Counted from the stretch's first letter, positions 1-9,058 are shown. The stretch is DNA of 64,000 nt from Rummeliibacillus sp044763875 (GCF_044763875.1 NZ_JBIWGZ010000011.1:1-64000), one strand, 5' to 3'. The notes: generated by a model not told the origin, from the letters alone. Numbers and translations: made by a program.

Positions 1-99
1 TTGTCACTAACAGAAGTTAGTGATCAAAGTTTATTGATTAACGTCTTGCTTGTTCAGTTTTCAAGGTTCATATCTTGTCGTCATCTTAACGACTTTTAT
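1..99 (-). other. probable rRNA operon leader (boxA-like region)
   Basis: This is the transcribed leader downstream of the P1/P2 promoters, reading leftward. It contains the CTTGAAAACTGAAC leader motif and a short hairpin (TCACTAAC...GTTAGTGA) at the window edge. No rRNA gene body is present, so the identification rests on promoter architecture and the familiar leader sequence. Confidence 0.5.
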
Positions 100-225
100 A
101 TCTTATCACGTCTAATTTACAAAGTCAACAACTTTTTATCAGAAGTTTTAAGTCATAATTTGTTTTTTGCTTCCTCGTAACGAGTCAACGTCATTTACTA
201 TACTCCCATATTAACTAGTTGTCAA
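100..225 (-). promoter_or_regulatory. tandem rRNA-operon promoters P1 and P2
   Basis: Read on the minus strand there are two near-consensus sigma-A promoters. P1 is TTGACA (220-225), a 17-bp spacer, then TATAGT (197-202). P2 is TTGACT (123-128), a 17-bp spacer, then TAAGAT (100-105). About 90 bp separates them, as in Bacillales rrn operons. The stretch after P2 (about 48-70) reads TGAACCTTGAAAACTGAAC, a leader sequence typical of Bacillus rRNA operons. The 16S gene would lie just beyond the left edge. Promoters are seen directly; the rRNA target is inferred. Confidence 0.75.
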
Positions 226-287
226 CGTTTTAATTTAAAATAATAATGATTTTATTAAAACTTTTACTCTCCTTCTATAGTAAACAC

Positions 288-320
288 AAAAAAACAGCTT
301 CCCTTAAAAGGAAAGCTGCT
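288..320 (-). terminator. intrinsic terminator of the purine permease gene
   Basis: On the minus strand a stem of AGCAGCTTTCC pairs with GGGAAGCTGT and is followed by seven T residues, about 15 bp after the permease stop codon. Confidence 0.85.
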
Positions 321-335
321 AAATTATTATTAAAA

Positions 336-1670
336 TTATCTTACCCAAATAAAGTATGAAAGGAATACGAAGAATAAAACATACATTAATGGATGTACTT
401 CTTTTTTACGTCCTGCAAGTAACATTGTAATTGGATAGAAAATGAACCCAACTGCTATACCAGAAGCAATACTATAACCCATTGGCATCATGAACATTGT
501 CATAAACGCTGGTACTGCAATTTCGAATTTATCCCATTCAATTAAACGTAATGATGATGCCATCATTACCCCAACAATTACAAGTGCAGGAGTTGTTACC
601 GCTGTTGTTACGACACTTAGTAATGGCGAGAAGAATAACGCTAGTAAGAAAAGCACACCGACTACAACTGCTGTAAAACCAGATCGTGCACCTGCACCAA
701 CACCAGCAGTAGATTCAACATATGCAGTAGTAGTTGAAGTACCGAAGATAGAACCAACTGTTGTACCTAATGCGTCCGCTAATAAAGCTTTACCTGCACG
801 GGGTAATTTATTGTCTTTTACTAATCCTGCTTGGTTTGCTACGGCCATTAAAGTACCTGCAGTATCAAAGAAGTCAACGAATAAGAATGTTAATACAACG
901 ACAAGGAACTTTACATTAAATAATGATGCTGGATCATGAATAATAGGATCTAAAGCAACACCGAATGTTGGTGCTACACTTGGAATTGATGAAACTACTG
1001 TTTTTGGTACGTCTACTAAACCAAAAATCATACCAATAATTGCTGTAATCACCATACCATAGAAAATACCCGCTTTTACTTTACGTGCTAATAAAATAAC
1101 AGTTATAAATATACCAGCGATTGCTAGCAATACATTACCATCTGTGAAATCACCTAAAGTAACAAATGTACTTTTATTTGCTACCACAATACCTGCATTT
1201 TTTAAACCAACAAAAGTTATAAATAAACCGATACCTGCAGAAACAGCATATTTTAGCTGAACCGGAATAGCATTGATAATTGTTTCTCGAATACCTGTTA
1301 ATGAAAGAATAATAAAGATAACACCTGAGAAGAATACGCCTGTTAAACCTGTTTGCCATGGAATATGGTAAGTTAAAATTACAGTATAGGCAAAGAATGC
1401 ATTAAGTCCCATACCCGGTGCTAGTCCAATTGGATATTTTGCAATAAAACCCATTATAAACGAACCAACTGCTGCAGCTAAAGCTGTTGCTACAAATACT
1501 GAGCCATAATCCATACGCATTGCATCTGGTAAATCTTTCACATCTGCTAGCGTTAAAATAAGTGGATTTAACGCTAAAATATATGCCATTGCTAAGAATG
1601 TTGTAACTCCACCAATTATCTCTCGGCGGTAATTTGTGCCAAGTTCTTCAAATTGGAAATACTTTTTCAT
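336..1670 (-). CDS. pbuG: guanine/hypoxanthine permease, NCS2 (PbuG-like)
   Basis: Imports hypoxanthine and guanine by proton symport across the cell membrane, feeding purine salvage. About 444 residues with some 12 hydrophobic segments. The N-terminal GLAPGMGLNAFFAY block and the DFFDTAGTLMAVANQAG and GTSTTTAYVESTAG blocks are hallmarks of the AzgA/PbuG branch of NCS2. I chose the ATG at 1670 because it follows a strong GGAGGATTAATC site; the open frame extends 17 codons upstream into the riboswitch terminator. The gene is single, behind a guanine riboswitch, so it should be shut off when guanine is plentiful. Substrate choice between hypoxanthine and guanine is family-level inference. Confidence 0.9.
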   Translation of the reverse strand: MKKYFQFEELGTNYRREIIGGVTTFLAMAYILALNPLILTLADVKDLPDAMRMDYGSVFVATALAAAVGSFIMGFIAKYPIGLAPGMGLNAFFAYTVILTYHIPWQTGLTGVFFSGVIFIILSLTGIRETIINAIPVQLKYAVSAGIGLFITFVGLKNAGIVVANKSTFVTLGDFTDGNVLLAIAGIFITVILLARKVKAGIFYGMVITAIIGMIFGLVDVPKTVVSSIPSVAPTFGVALDPIIHDPASLFNVKFLVVVLTFLFVDFFDTAGTLMAVANQAGLVKDNKLPRAGKALLADALGTTVGSIFGTSTTTAYVESTAGVGAGARSGFTAVVVGVLFLLALFFSPLLSVVTTAVTTPALVIVGVMMASSLRLIEWDKFEIAVPAFMTMFMMPMGYSIASGIAVGFIFYPITMLLAGRKKEVHPLMYVLFFVFLSYFIWVR

Positions 1671-1710
1671 GATTAATCCTCCGTATGCCGTCTTATACGT
1701 CTTAGAGAGT

Positions 1711-1745
1711 AAAAAAGACAATCAACTTCAATTTCAAGTTGACTG
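1711..1745 (-). terminator. riboswitch-controlled terminator before pbuG
   Basis: On the minus strand a stem of GTCAACTTGAA with TTGAAGTTGAT precedes TGTCTTTTTTA. It sits between the purine aptamer and the permease start, the expected expression platform for an OFF riboswitch. Confidence 0.8.
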
Positions 1746-1816
1746 CCTACGATTCTTTACAAGTTATTCAAACCTTGCAAAGATATAATAGAAGGTATTT
1801 TCCTTCTTCTTATAAA

Positions 1817-1881
1817 TCGTAGTCAAGTCATTTACGGTAACTCGGTAGAAACTTTCGGGCCATATTCCCGACATTATACGA
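1817..1881 (-). promoter_or_regulatory. purine (guanine-class) riboswitch upstream of pbuG
   Basis: Minus-strand sequence shows the full purine aptamer: outer P1 stem TCGT/ACGA, the conserved AATATGG and GTTTCTACC loops, ACCGTAAAT, and the 3' junction GACTACG. The C in GACTA is the specificity base (C74), which in known members selects guanine/hypoxanthine rather than adenine. It is followed by a terminator hairpin at 1711-1745. This points to transcriptional repression of the permease by guanine. Confidence 0.93.
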
Positions 1882-1905
1882 CGACGTTATTTAATTTACT
1901 TTGAT

Positions 1906-1934
1906 AATATATCATGCTTTTATTACTATTTCAA
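1906..1934 (-). promoter_or_regulatory. sigma-A promoter of the pbuG transcript
   Basis: Minus strand: -35 TTGAAA (1929-1934), 17-bp spacer, -10 TATATT (1906-1911), placing the start site just upstream of the purine aptamer. Confidence 0.7.
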
Positions 1935-2089
1935 CACTTTTTCCGAACGTTTTTGGATTTTAATTATCTATAGTTCGTGAATAAGACTAACATTAACGTA
2001 ACTGTGTTATGCTACCAATAATAATTATTTACTTTTCCAAACAATATGTGACACTATATTCACTAAATAACAACTAGCGAGGCGATTTA

Positions 2090-2716
2090 ATGGACAAGAT
2101 CATGGAACCTTCAAAAAAATACTCACAAACCATCCAAAATGATTCTATTATGCTCGAAGAAATTGAAGAAAATACACACTTAATTGATTGCGAAGTTGAT
2201 TGTCGTTTTGGAAGAAAGCAATTACAAGAAGTGCAGTTTGAAAATTGCCAATTCTTAACAAGCGATTATACTCAAACGGAATTCTTAGATATCATTTTCA
2301 AAAAATGCGATTTATCTAACTTTGACTTTAATAAATCTATATTTTACCGCTGCCAGTTTCAAGCTTGTAAACTAATAGGCTCCCAGTTTATCGGCAGTAA
2401 ATTCAAAAATGTATTTTGGCAAGATTGTTTGATGAATTATTCTATTTTCTCCGAAAGCAAGTTGAATCAAGTTTGCTTCGAGGGAAATCAATTAGAAGAA
2501 GCTTTCTTTCAGGATGTTCGTTTTGATAAAGTAGAATTTCTAAAGTGCAATTTACAACTAGCAGATTTTACAGAGAGTAATTTAAATCGTTTAGATTTTT
2601 CAACTTGTGATTTTATTGATATTAAATTATCACCTAACTTAGCAAAAGGATTATCAATTCGCTTTGATCAAGCAGCTGCAATTGCGATAATGCTTGGTGT
2701 TACGATTAAAAACTAG
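2090..2716 (+). CDS. pentapeptide-repeat protein
   Basis: A 208-residue protein built of tandem pentapeptide units of the A(D/N)LXX type from about residue 35 to 190 (for example LSNFDFNKSIF, LIGSQFIGSKF, LQLADFTESNLNRLDF). These fold as a right-handed quadrilateral beta-helix. Some relatives (Qnr, MfpA) mimic DNA and protect gyrase, but many have no known role, so the function here is open. There is no signal peptide. The start follows GCGAGGCGATTTA. It is monocistronic with its own terminator and lies divergent from pbuG. The segment after residue 190 is not repetitive and may dimerise; that is inference. Confidence 0.8.
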   Translation: MDKIMEPSKKYSQTIQNDSIMLEEIEENTHLIDCEVDCRFGRKQLQEVQFENCQFLTSDYTQTEFLDIIFKKCDLSNFDFNKSIFYRCQFQACKLIGSQFIGSKFKNVFWQDCLMNYSIFSESKLNQVCFEGNQLEEAFFQDVRFDKVEFLKCNLQLADFTESNLNRLDFSTCDFIDIKLSPNLAKGLSIRFDQAAAIAIMLGVTIKN

Positions 2717-2757
2717 AAAAAGCTCACTTATCGCATAAAGATAAGTGAGCTTCTTTA
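2717..2757 (+). terminator. intrinsic terminator after pentapeptide-repeat gene
   Basis: AAGCTCACTTATC pairs with GATAAGTGAGCTT around a short loop, followed by a T-rich run, immediately after the stop codon. Confidence 0.85.
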
Positions 2758-2771
2758 CAATATTGGATTCA

Positions 2772-2925
2772 CTACAAGCGCCATACACAATCCTTTCTTC
2801 TAAACAGATTACAGACATACCCTTCTTCGTACTGCTCATCATACGCATCAAGCTTGCCATCTTTAACAACAACCGCATCAAATTCAGCACTGGAAGCATT
2901 GCAATTAGGTATAGAGGTTAGCAAA
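2772..2925 (-). pseudogene. possible gene remnant (about 51 codons)
   Basis: A minus-strand open frame ends at 2772 and encodes a stretch with natural-looking composition (key pieces EFDAVVVKDGKLDAYDEQ and EEGYVCNLF). It is bounded upstream by a stop, and its only possible start, a TTG, has no ribosome binding site. I do not recognise the family. It could be the tail of a decayed gene or chance coding. Confidence 0.3.
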
Positions 2926-2931
2926 TTCTAG

Positions 2932-3093
2932 GAACAGCAACCTAAGAAAGAAGAAGATAAACGTAATCGTGACGCAATCGGAGAGTATATGCTGAAAGCT
3001 AATAAATCTGTGCTACTTCCCCCTTATTCGGTAACAAGAAACAGAAACTTTAAAGATGAAAACACAAATACAGAAAATAAACCTACTGAGTAA
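2932..3093 (+). pseudogene. C-terminal gene fragment without a start
   Basis: An open plus-strand frame of 53 codons after a TAG ends in TAA at 3091. The translation is charged and low-hydrophobic (begins EQQPKKEEDKRNRDAIGEY). It has no start codon near its beginning and no ribosome binding site, so it looks like the tail of a deleted gene. The family is unknown. Together with the neighbouring fragment it marks 2760-3100 as a gene graveyard. Confidence 0.35.
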
Positions 3094-3229
3094 TCGGGAG
3101 GTTTATCACTATTTATACAATAATATGTGGTTGATTATTTAGAAACAAAAAAGAACGCCATTAATGCGTCCTCTTAATTTCTAATTCTATTCTAAGGGAG
3201 ATTTTAGTCTTCCTATGTTTTCATTCATA

Positions 3230-3379
3230 TTATTTATCTGTTTGTTTTTGCTTTTTTTTCAAATACTCCGCACGTATTTTTTCAAGTTGCTGCTTTTTAT
3301 CAAATTTGGCAGGCTTGTGTTTTTCATGATACTTTGCGACAGCCACCTGACCTTTGGTATCCAATTGATATTTCCCCAC
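3230..3379 (-). CDS. small basic hypothetical protein (49 aa)
   Basis: A short minus-strand gene with a GTG start preceded by AGGTGAACAAA. The product (starts VGKYQLDTKGQVAVAKYHEK) is lysine-rich, about a third Lys plus Gln, with a likely helical C-terminal half (residues 28-46). No transmembrane segment or signal peptide. I do not recognise the family. The coding appearance and plausible ribosome binding site support a real gene, but the tiny size leaves doubt. Confidence 0.5.
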   Translation of the reverse strand: MGKYQLDTKGQVAVAKYHEKHKPAKFDKKQQLEKIRAEYLKKKQKQTDK

Positions 3380-3618
3380 TTTGTTCACCTACTTTTCTTG
3401 TCTTTAAAGAGAATCTATTCAACAAATATAATATACCTTATTTTACTGAAGTAAACCTTTTTACTTTATTAGTGTACTGCCTATCCTTGCATATATCAGT
3501 AAAAACTTAGTGAAATAATCCATAGCCAAATGGTATTCATTCTACTTATCTTTACGACCTTAAATTTGCTGATTCATTTTAAAGTCATCAATCAAGTCGC
3601 TAATTTTAACTAAAACAG
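3380..3618. other. intergenic stretch, nothing recognised
   Basis: AT-rich DNA between the small 3230-3379 gene and the terminator at 3619. I see no supported gene, riboswitch or repeat. Confidence 0.5.
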
Positions 3619-3664
3619 AAAACTCTTTTAGTTATTTGTTATAAATAACTAAAAGAGTTTTTAA
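3619..3664. terminator. strong bidirectional terminator, guaA 3' side
   Basis: AAACTCTTTTAGTTATTT pairs perfectly with its complement around GTTAT and has a T-run on both strands. It lies about 115 bp beyond the guaA stop and most likely ends the guaA transcript. Confidence 0.8.
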
Positions 3665-3777
3665 TTTTTGAAATATAAATAGTTGTACGTTAATCACTGA
3701 TTTAGTTCTTAACAAACTACGTTAGACATTGATATGACTGCATTTATAACCTGTTTAGTTTATATTACTGAACAGTC

Positions 3778-5331
3778 CTATTCCCACTCAATAGTAGCTG
3801 GTGGCTTAGAAGTAATATCATACAGTACGCGGTTAACATGATCTACTTCGTTTACGATACGTACAGAGATTTTCTCTAGTACGTCATATGGGATACGTGC
3901 CCAGTCAGAAGTCATACCATCAATTGATGTTACGCCACGGATACCGATTGCGTAGTCGTAAGTACGGCCGTCGCCCATTACTCCGACAGAACGGATATCT
4001 GGTAGTACGCAGAAGTATTGCCAAATGTCGCGGTCAAGACCAGCTTTTTTGATTTCTTCACGTAGAATGAAGTCTGCATTACGTACGATTTCTAATTTAT
4101 CTTCTGTTACTTCGCCAAGTACGCGGATACCTAGACCAGGACCAGGGAATGGTTGACGCCATACTACTGCTTCAGGAAGACCAAGTTCTAAACCAAGTGC
4201 ACGTACTTCGTCTTTGAATAGAGTGTTAAGTGGTTCGATAAGTTCGAATTTCATGTCTTCTGGAAGACCGCCAACGTTGTGGTGAGATTTGATTGTTTGT
4301 GCAGTTGCTGTACCAGATTCGATAATATCAGTGTAAAGAGTACCTTGAGCTAAGAAGTCCATGTCAGTAAGTTTAGCTGATTCTTCATCAAATACGTAAA
4401 TGAATTCGTTACCGATGATTTTACGTTTTTGTTCTGGGTCAGATACGCCTTTCAGTTTGTTCATGAAGCGTTCACGAGCATCGATTTTGATAAGTTTCAT
4501 ATCGAAGTCTTCAGTGAAAGTTTTCATTACTTGTTCAACTTCACCTTTACGGTTTAAGTTGTGGTCTACGAACATACAAGTTAATTGGTCACCGATTGCT
4601 TTGTGGATTAAAACCGCTACAACTGATGAGTCTACGCCACCTGAAAGTGCGCAAAGGACTTGTTTGTCACCAACGATGTTACGGATTTTTTCTGTTTCAA
4701 TTTCGATGAAGTTCGCCATTGACCAGTCGCCTTTACAGCCACAAATGTCTAATGCGAAGTGACGTAGTAAGTCGTTACCGTATACAGAGTGACGTACTTC
4801 TGGGTGGAATTGTACAGCGTAGAATTTACGTTCTGGGTTTGCCATAGCAGCGATCGGGCAAGAGTCGCTTGTAGCGATTGTAGTAAAGCCTTCTGGAGTA
4901 GCTGTTACTAAGTCACCGTGACTCATCCAAACAACTTGTTCTTCTGGTGTATCAGCAAATAATCTGTTTGCTTCAAGCACTTTAACTTCTGCTTTACCGT
5001 ATTCACGGTGAGACGCAGCTTCTACTTTACCACCTAGAGTATGCGCCATTAATTGCATACCGTAGCAAATACCTAAGATTGGTAAGCCTAATTCAAATAT
5101 TTCTTCGTCGATTTTGAATGCATTGTCGTCATAAACAGAGTTTGGACCACCTGAGAAGATGATACCTGTAGCATTCATGTCTTTTAACTCTTGTGCTGTG
5201 ATTGTATGTGGGTGCAACTCACTGTAAACACCGAACTCACGAATACGACGTGTAATTAATTGATTATATTGACTACCGAAATCAAGAACGATGATTTTTT
5301 CTTGATTTTTTAGTTGTGTACTAGCTGACAA
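3778..5331 (-). CDS. guaA: GMP synthase (glutamine-hydrolysing)
   Basis: Converts XMP to GMP with glutamine and ATP, the last step of guanine nucleotide synthesis, in the cytosol. About 517 residues. The N-terminal class I amidotransferase has the nucleophile in GICYGMQ and the His/Glu pair in FHPEV. The ATP pyrophosphatase has SGGVDSS, and the C-terminal dimerisation domain ends in KPPATIEWE. Start choice is uncertain: the GTG at 5340 overlaps the ribosome site, so the TTG at 5331 behind GAGGTGG looks better. It sits directly after the transglutaminase gene as in B. subtilis (yebA-guaA) but has its own guanine riboswitch. Confidence 0.95.
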   Translation of the reverse strand: MSASTQLKNQEKIIVLDFGSQYNQLITRRIREFGVYSELHPHTITAQELKDMNATGIIFSGGPNSVYDDNAFKIDEEIFELGLPILGICYGMQLMAHTLGGKVEAASHREYGKAEVKVLEANRLFADTPEEQVVWMSHGDLVTATPEGFTTIATSDSCPIAAMANPERKFYAVQFHPEVRHSVYGNDLLRHFALDICGCKGDWSMANFIEIETEKIRNIVGDKQVLCALSGGVDSSVVAVLIHKAIGDQLTCMFVDHNLNRKGEVEQVMKTFTEDFDMKLIKIDARERFMNKLKGVSDPEQKRKIIGNEFIYVFDEESAKLTDMDFLAQGTLYTDIIESGTATAQTIKSHHNVGGLPEDMKFELIEPLNTLFKDEVRALGLELGLPEAVVWRQPFPGPGLGIRVLGEVTEDKLEIVRNADFILREEIKKAGLDRDIWQYFCVLPDIRSVGVMGDGRTYDYAIGIRGVTSIDGMTSDWARIPYDVLEKISVRIVNEVDHVNRVLYDITSKPPATIEWE

Positions 5332-5390
5332 CAGTTCCACCTCTTCTATATTTTATAAATGACTACGTCTCTTATATAGTCGCATTATGA

Positions 5391-5430
5391 AAAGAACGCG
5401 TTGAAAGTATTGCTCTTCCTACGCGTTCAG
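5391..5430 (-). terminator. riboswitch-controlled terminator in the guaA leader
   Basis: Minus strand: GAACGCGT pairs with ACGCGTTC followed by TTTTC. Upstream, GGCAAATA...TATTTGCC (about 5443-5479) forms a competing hairpin between aptamer and terminator. This is a typical OFF-switch expression platform. Confidence 0.8.
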
Positions 5431-5479
5431 TTTCTCCAAAAGGCAAATAAACTATGTCTAAAACATAGCTATATTTGCC

Positions 5480-5547
5480 TTCATAGTCAAACTATTTACG
5501 GTAGCTTGGTAGAAACATTCGAACCATATTTCCGAACATATACGAGG
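5480..5547 (-). promoter_or_regulatory. purine (guanine-class) riboswitch upstream of guaA
   Basis: Minus strand shows AATATGG, GTTTCTACC, ACCGTAAAT and the junction GACTATG with the specificity C, flanked by a P1 stem (CTTCATAG/CTCGTATA region). The C predicts guanine sensing. A second guanine switch in the same window, on the biosynthetic gene rather than the importer, means one metabolite would repress both uptake and GMP synthesis. Confidence 0.92.
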
Positions 5548-5600
5548 GTAGTTCAATTATTAATAATTTTTCTCAATTTTACAGGTTATATGAGGCAAAA

Positions 5601-7841
5601 TCAACCGGTTAAATGATTGATTAAATATTTCCAACATTCTTTTATTTTATCCTTATCGATTATAGAAGTCTCTTTACTATATATTTTTTTCTCATATGCT
5701 CGAGTCAAAATACTCATGTGATGCGTCCCAAAATGAGCATCTACTTGTTTCGCAAAATCTCCTAAGGTTTGTCCCTGTGCTTTCGACAATCCGATTAAAG
5801 AAAGCTGCTTCAATAAATCTTCATACATTTTATCTATTGGAATATTATTATGCCCTCTTAAGCGATATTTCATCAATAACCATTTTGGCATCCATTTTCG
5901 GCGAGTAAAGTATATTAGCATTGCAAGTGCTAATATAATGATAACTGGTATGATAATCGCTTTGTTCACTTGATTATTCGTAGCTTGTTTCAGATTGTGT
6001 TTTTTTTCTTTTTCCTGTTTTTGCTTTTTCTTTTCTTCTATTTTTGCTTTTTCTTGTTTGTCCTTTTTCTTTTGCTCCGCTTTCTTTTTCTTTTTCTTTT
6101 CTGCTTTTGCTTGATCATTTTCTTTTTGCTTAGGATTAATGGTACCTTCCGTTTGATTGTCTTTTACATCATCCAATACATTATCAAATCCATTGAAGCC
6201 GATTGTAGGTTCAAAAGCCATCCAACCAACTCCTGGTAAATATGCTTCTACCCATGAATGAGCATTATTGTTTGTTACAACAAAATGATGTGTATCATCA
6301 TTGGAAATGACCTCATCTCCTTCTGAGAAGCCTTTAACCCAACGTGCTGGAATTCCTAATGTACGGAGCATAACAACCATAGAAGTTGAAAAGTTATCAC
6401 AATAACCTGATTTTGTTTCAAAAAGGAATTGGTCAACATAATCTTGCTTTTTTGAAGGAATCGCTACATCATTACGTGAATACTTATAACCGTTATATTG
6501 AAAATATGAAACAATTGCATTTGCTTTATCGTATAAGTTTGTCTCATCTTTCGTTATTTCAACAGCTAGTTTCTTTACTCGTTTCGGTAAAGAAGCAGGA
6601 AGTTGCAAATATTGATTATAGTCCTTCGAAAGTTTCTTTAAATCAGACTTTCTTGTTTTTTCCAATGCCTTCAAGCTATATTCAGGTGTTGAATAGGACA
6701 TTGAATAATGTGGCAAAAGAACCCTTTTTTCATTTATGGTTGGGCGGATTTTTTCACCATCAATTTCAATATAAAAAGATTTCTCATCATTGGGTTGATC
6801 AATGGTTTTCAACCCATTAGGTTGTAATATAAATTTATAATTTTTCTTTAAAGTAATCGTAGCTTCATCTATATTCTTCTTTTTACCAGTTTTCATCGAC
6901 ATTGGAATTTCATCACCATAGCCAAAGGTATGAACATAAATATCGCCTTTTTTACGTTCCCATCCTTTTCCGGTATAGATATTCTTTGTTTCCACACGCC
7001 AATATTGATTTTCCTTAGCAGTTGCTTCAAATACAGGACGATTATCTTCTTCGAATGGGCCACCCAGTTTACGATCGTCTTCAACATAACCAATTTTACC
7101 AATACCGCTATTTTGACTATTTTGCCAATTTACGAGGCTTTCAATAGGCTCAGGGACATTAACCATTGCCTGTTTTTTAGGCATTATATACGCAAATGCC
7201 GTACTACCAATAATCATGACAATAAGCGGAATCATTAACATAGCATAATGCCTTGGTTTCCATTTAACCTGGCTATTTGTAAATAAGCGATTGATAAACA
7301 ATACACCCATTAGTAATATCCCTAGTACCATAACACGAATGATTGCATATTTTGCATCGTAATTTGTCAGTGTATCTAACAAGCTTAAGAATATGATAGT
7401 TGTTAAAAAGAAATAGAGTACAGAATGCTTTACTGTTAGCCAGTGATGAATCAGATAGATTGTCATCCATAACAATACAAAAAATAATATACTGCGAAAT
7501 GAATCTGTCACTCCATCCCAATTTCCGTCCACGAGCGCTTGAATACTAATAACAAATTCATCTGCAATTTTCATAAAACTCTCTACAGAAAATACTTTCG
7601 TCCCCATATACACATACATTAAAAACCAGATTACATAAAGCATTTTTATAATAAACGACAGCACACCATTTAGATTGAGAATATTACTACCTAAACAAAT
7701 TAATACGAAGATAAGAAATAAACTGAGATGCCCTGTATTTGTAAGTTGTACTACTGGTACAAGCCATTCTACTAACATTAAAAAAATAATGAGATAAAGA
7801 CCAATTAAGCTCGCCCATTTCATCACAGGTGAATTCATCAT
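5601..7841 (-). CDS. membrane transglutaminase-like protein (TgpA/YebA family)
   Basis: A 746-residue membrane protein. About six transmembrane helices lie in the first 215 residues, then an external transglutaminase core with the triad positions Cys481 (SGYCDNFS), His528 (NNNAHSWVEA) and an acidic residue near 544 (FEPTIGF). A very Lys/Glu-rich linker follows at about 570-630, one further helix, and a C-terminal DUF4129-type cytoplasmic tail. The true target is unknown; peptide or cell-wall protein processing is inference. Translationally coupled (ATGA overlap) to the DUF58 gene upstream. This trio with MoxR is a widely conserved operon, orthologous to B. subtilis yeaC-yeaD-yebA. Confidence 0.88.
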   Translation of the reverse strand: MMNSPVMKWASLIGLYLIIFLMLVEWLVPVVQLTNTGHLSLFLIFVLICLGSNILNLNGVLSFIIKMLYVIWFLMYVYMGTKVFSVESFMKIADEFVISIQALVDGNWDGVTDSFRSILFFVLLWMTIYLIHHWLTVKHSVLYFFLTTIIFLSLLDTLTNYDAKYAIIRVMVLGILLMGVLFINRLFTNSQVKWKPRHYAMLMIPLIVMIIGSTAFAYIMPKKQAMVNVPEPIESLVNWQNSQNSGIGKIGYVEDDRKLGGPFEEDNRPVFEATAKENQYWRVETKNIYTGKGWERKKGDIYVHTFGYGDEIPMSMKTGKKKNIDEATITLKKNYKFILQPNGLKTIDQPNDEKSFYIEIDGEKIRPTINEKRVLLPHYSMSYSTPEYSLKALEKTRKSDLKKLSKDYNQYLQLPASLPKRVKKLAVEITKDETNLYDKANAIVSYFQYNGYKYSRNDVAIPSKKQDYVDQFLFETKSGYCDNFSTSMVVMLRTLGIPARWVKGFSEGDEVISNDDTHHFVVTNNNAHSWVEAYLPGVGWMAFEPTIGFNGFDNVLDDVKDNQTEGTINPKQKENDQAKAEKKKKKKAEQKKKDKQEKAKIEEKKKQKQEKEKKHNLKQATNNQVNKAIIIPVIIILALAMLIYFTRRKWMPKWLLMKYRLRGHNNIPIDKMYEDLLKQLSLIGLSKAQGQTLGDFAKQVDAHFGTHHMSILTRAYEKKIYSKETSIIDKDKIKECWKYLINHLTG

Positions 7842-9058
7842 TTCAACACCTCCGTAAAGGCATTTGCAAATTCCTGATGCGTTATAGAGATTACAAGAAT
7901 ACCGTTTTCCTTTGCGATAGTTTCTAATTTCTGCTCATGCTCTGAGATACTTTGTGCAGGAGTTCGAACAATAAAACAAATTGCTCCTTGTGACTTTCCA
8001 GAAACCTTTTTCAAAATATTAAGCCACTCAGATGTCAATGAATTCGTAACAAAATAGATCATTGCCGCATTTACCAAGGCACGATTTTGTCCAAATTTAT
8101 GTTCAACTTTTTCAATCGGCTGAGGCTGTATACCTGCTAATTGATACATTGCCTGCTGCAATTGTTCTTCTGTTTGAATCAGATCAAAATAGAACTGCTT
8201 TTCACCTGCGGATAGAAAAGACATCGTTAAATGTTGACTTACAACTGCAGATAAAATCGAAGCACATAACTCAACTTTTTCTTCGAATATCTCTGATGGT
8301 GAACCATCAAGTACAAGACAAATTTCTTGAGATTGTTGATCTTCAAATTCCTTCGTTTGTAAATTTTGCGTTTTCGCAAATGTTTTCCAATGAATCCATG
8401 TCATACGATCCCCTGGTTGATATTCACGAATACCCGACACCATTGTCGTATCACGAACAGCGTTATTTCGTGCTGACCCTGCGCCGCTACTTTTGGTTAA
8501 ACGCAATGGCGTATAGGTAAGTTTTGTAACTTTTGGATAAACAACAACTGATCGTTTTGCTGGAATTAAAGCTGTTTTTTTGACCCATCCAAAAAAATCA
8601 GTAATTGTTAGTTCAATGCCTTCTAGTTGATGATGGCCACGTGGCATATTAGGAATTTCATAGTTCCAAGACAATTGTTTTTTCATACCCATCATGAAGA
8701 AATGCCGTGTTTGATCAGCTGCTTCTTCATCGAAAATCTCACTCGGCATGCTTTCTTGAATAACCGTATAAAGTAATGGAAAACGTGATTTTCTAGTTAA
8801 TGTCATCCTCATACGAAGGGAATCTCCATGTTCCAAATGCCCAGTAAGCATTGTTCTTTCAACCGAAAATTGTTTTAATGGTACAAAAAACAGCATGATA
8901 GAATACAGTGCAAAAGGGAAAAACATGAAAAAGATAAACCAACTAACAAATCCCCCCTGCATCAATGCAAAGCAAAGCGAAATAGCTAACAGTAATACAA
9001 CCATTACAAGACGTGTAATAGCTTGTGATAGCCATCGGATTTTATATCTCTTCATCAT
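7838..9058 (-). CDS. DUF58 (vWA-like) protein, YeaD family
   Basis: A 406-residue protein with two N-terminal transmembrane helices (about 15-60), a beta-rich middle and a DUF58 domain centred on REYQPGDRMTWIHWKTFAK (about residues 210-230), the family signature. The C-terminal half has the von Willebrand A-like fold (CLVLDGSPS). Partners of this type work with MoxR AAA ATPases as chaperone-like or assembly factors. It overlaps both the MoxR gene upstream and the transglutaminase gene downstream by 4 bp (ATGA), so all three should be made together. Its specific client is unknown. Confidence 0.88.
   Translation of the reverse strand: MMKRYKIRWLSQAITRLVMVVLLLAISLCFALMQGGFVSWFIFFMFFPFALYSIMLFFVPLKQFSVERTMLTGHLEHGDSLRMRMTLTRKSRFPLLYTVIQESMPSEIFDEEAADQTRHFFMMGMKKQLSWNYEIPNMPRGHHQLEGIELTITDFFGWVKKTALIPAKRSVVVYPKVTKLTYTPLRLTKSSGAGSARNNAVRDTTMVSGIREYQPGDRMTWIHWKTFAKTQNLQTKEFEDQQSQEICLVLDGSPSEIFEEKVELCASILSAVVSQHLTMSFLSAGEKQFYFDLIQTEEQLQQAMYQLAGIQPQPIEKVEHKFGQNRALVNAAMIYFVTNSLTSEWLNILKKVSGKSQGAICFIVRTPAQSISEHEQKLETIAKENGILVISITHQEFANAFTEVLK

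Noticed and set aside
2654..2899. Minus-strand 81-codon frame over the end of the pentapeptide-repeat gene
   Set aside because: It runs through the terminator and the opposite gene. Another frame in the same stretch reads more like protein and was listed as a remnant instead.
5970..6239. Plus-strand frame of almost pure Phe/Leu
   Set aside because: It is the complement of the Lys/Glu-rich linker of the transglutaminase-like protein, so a shadow.
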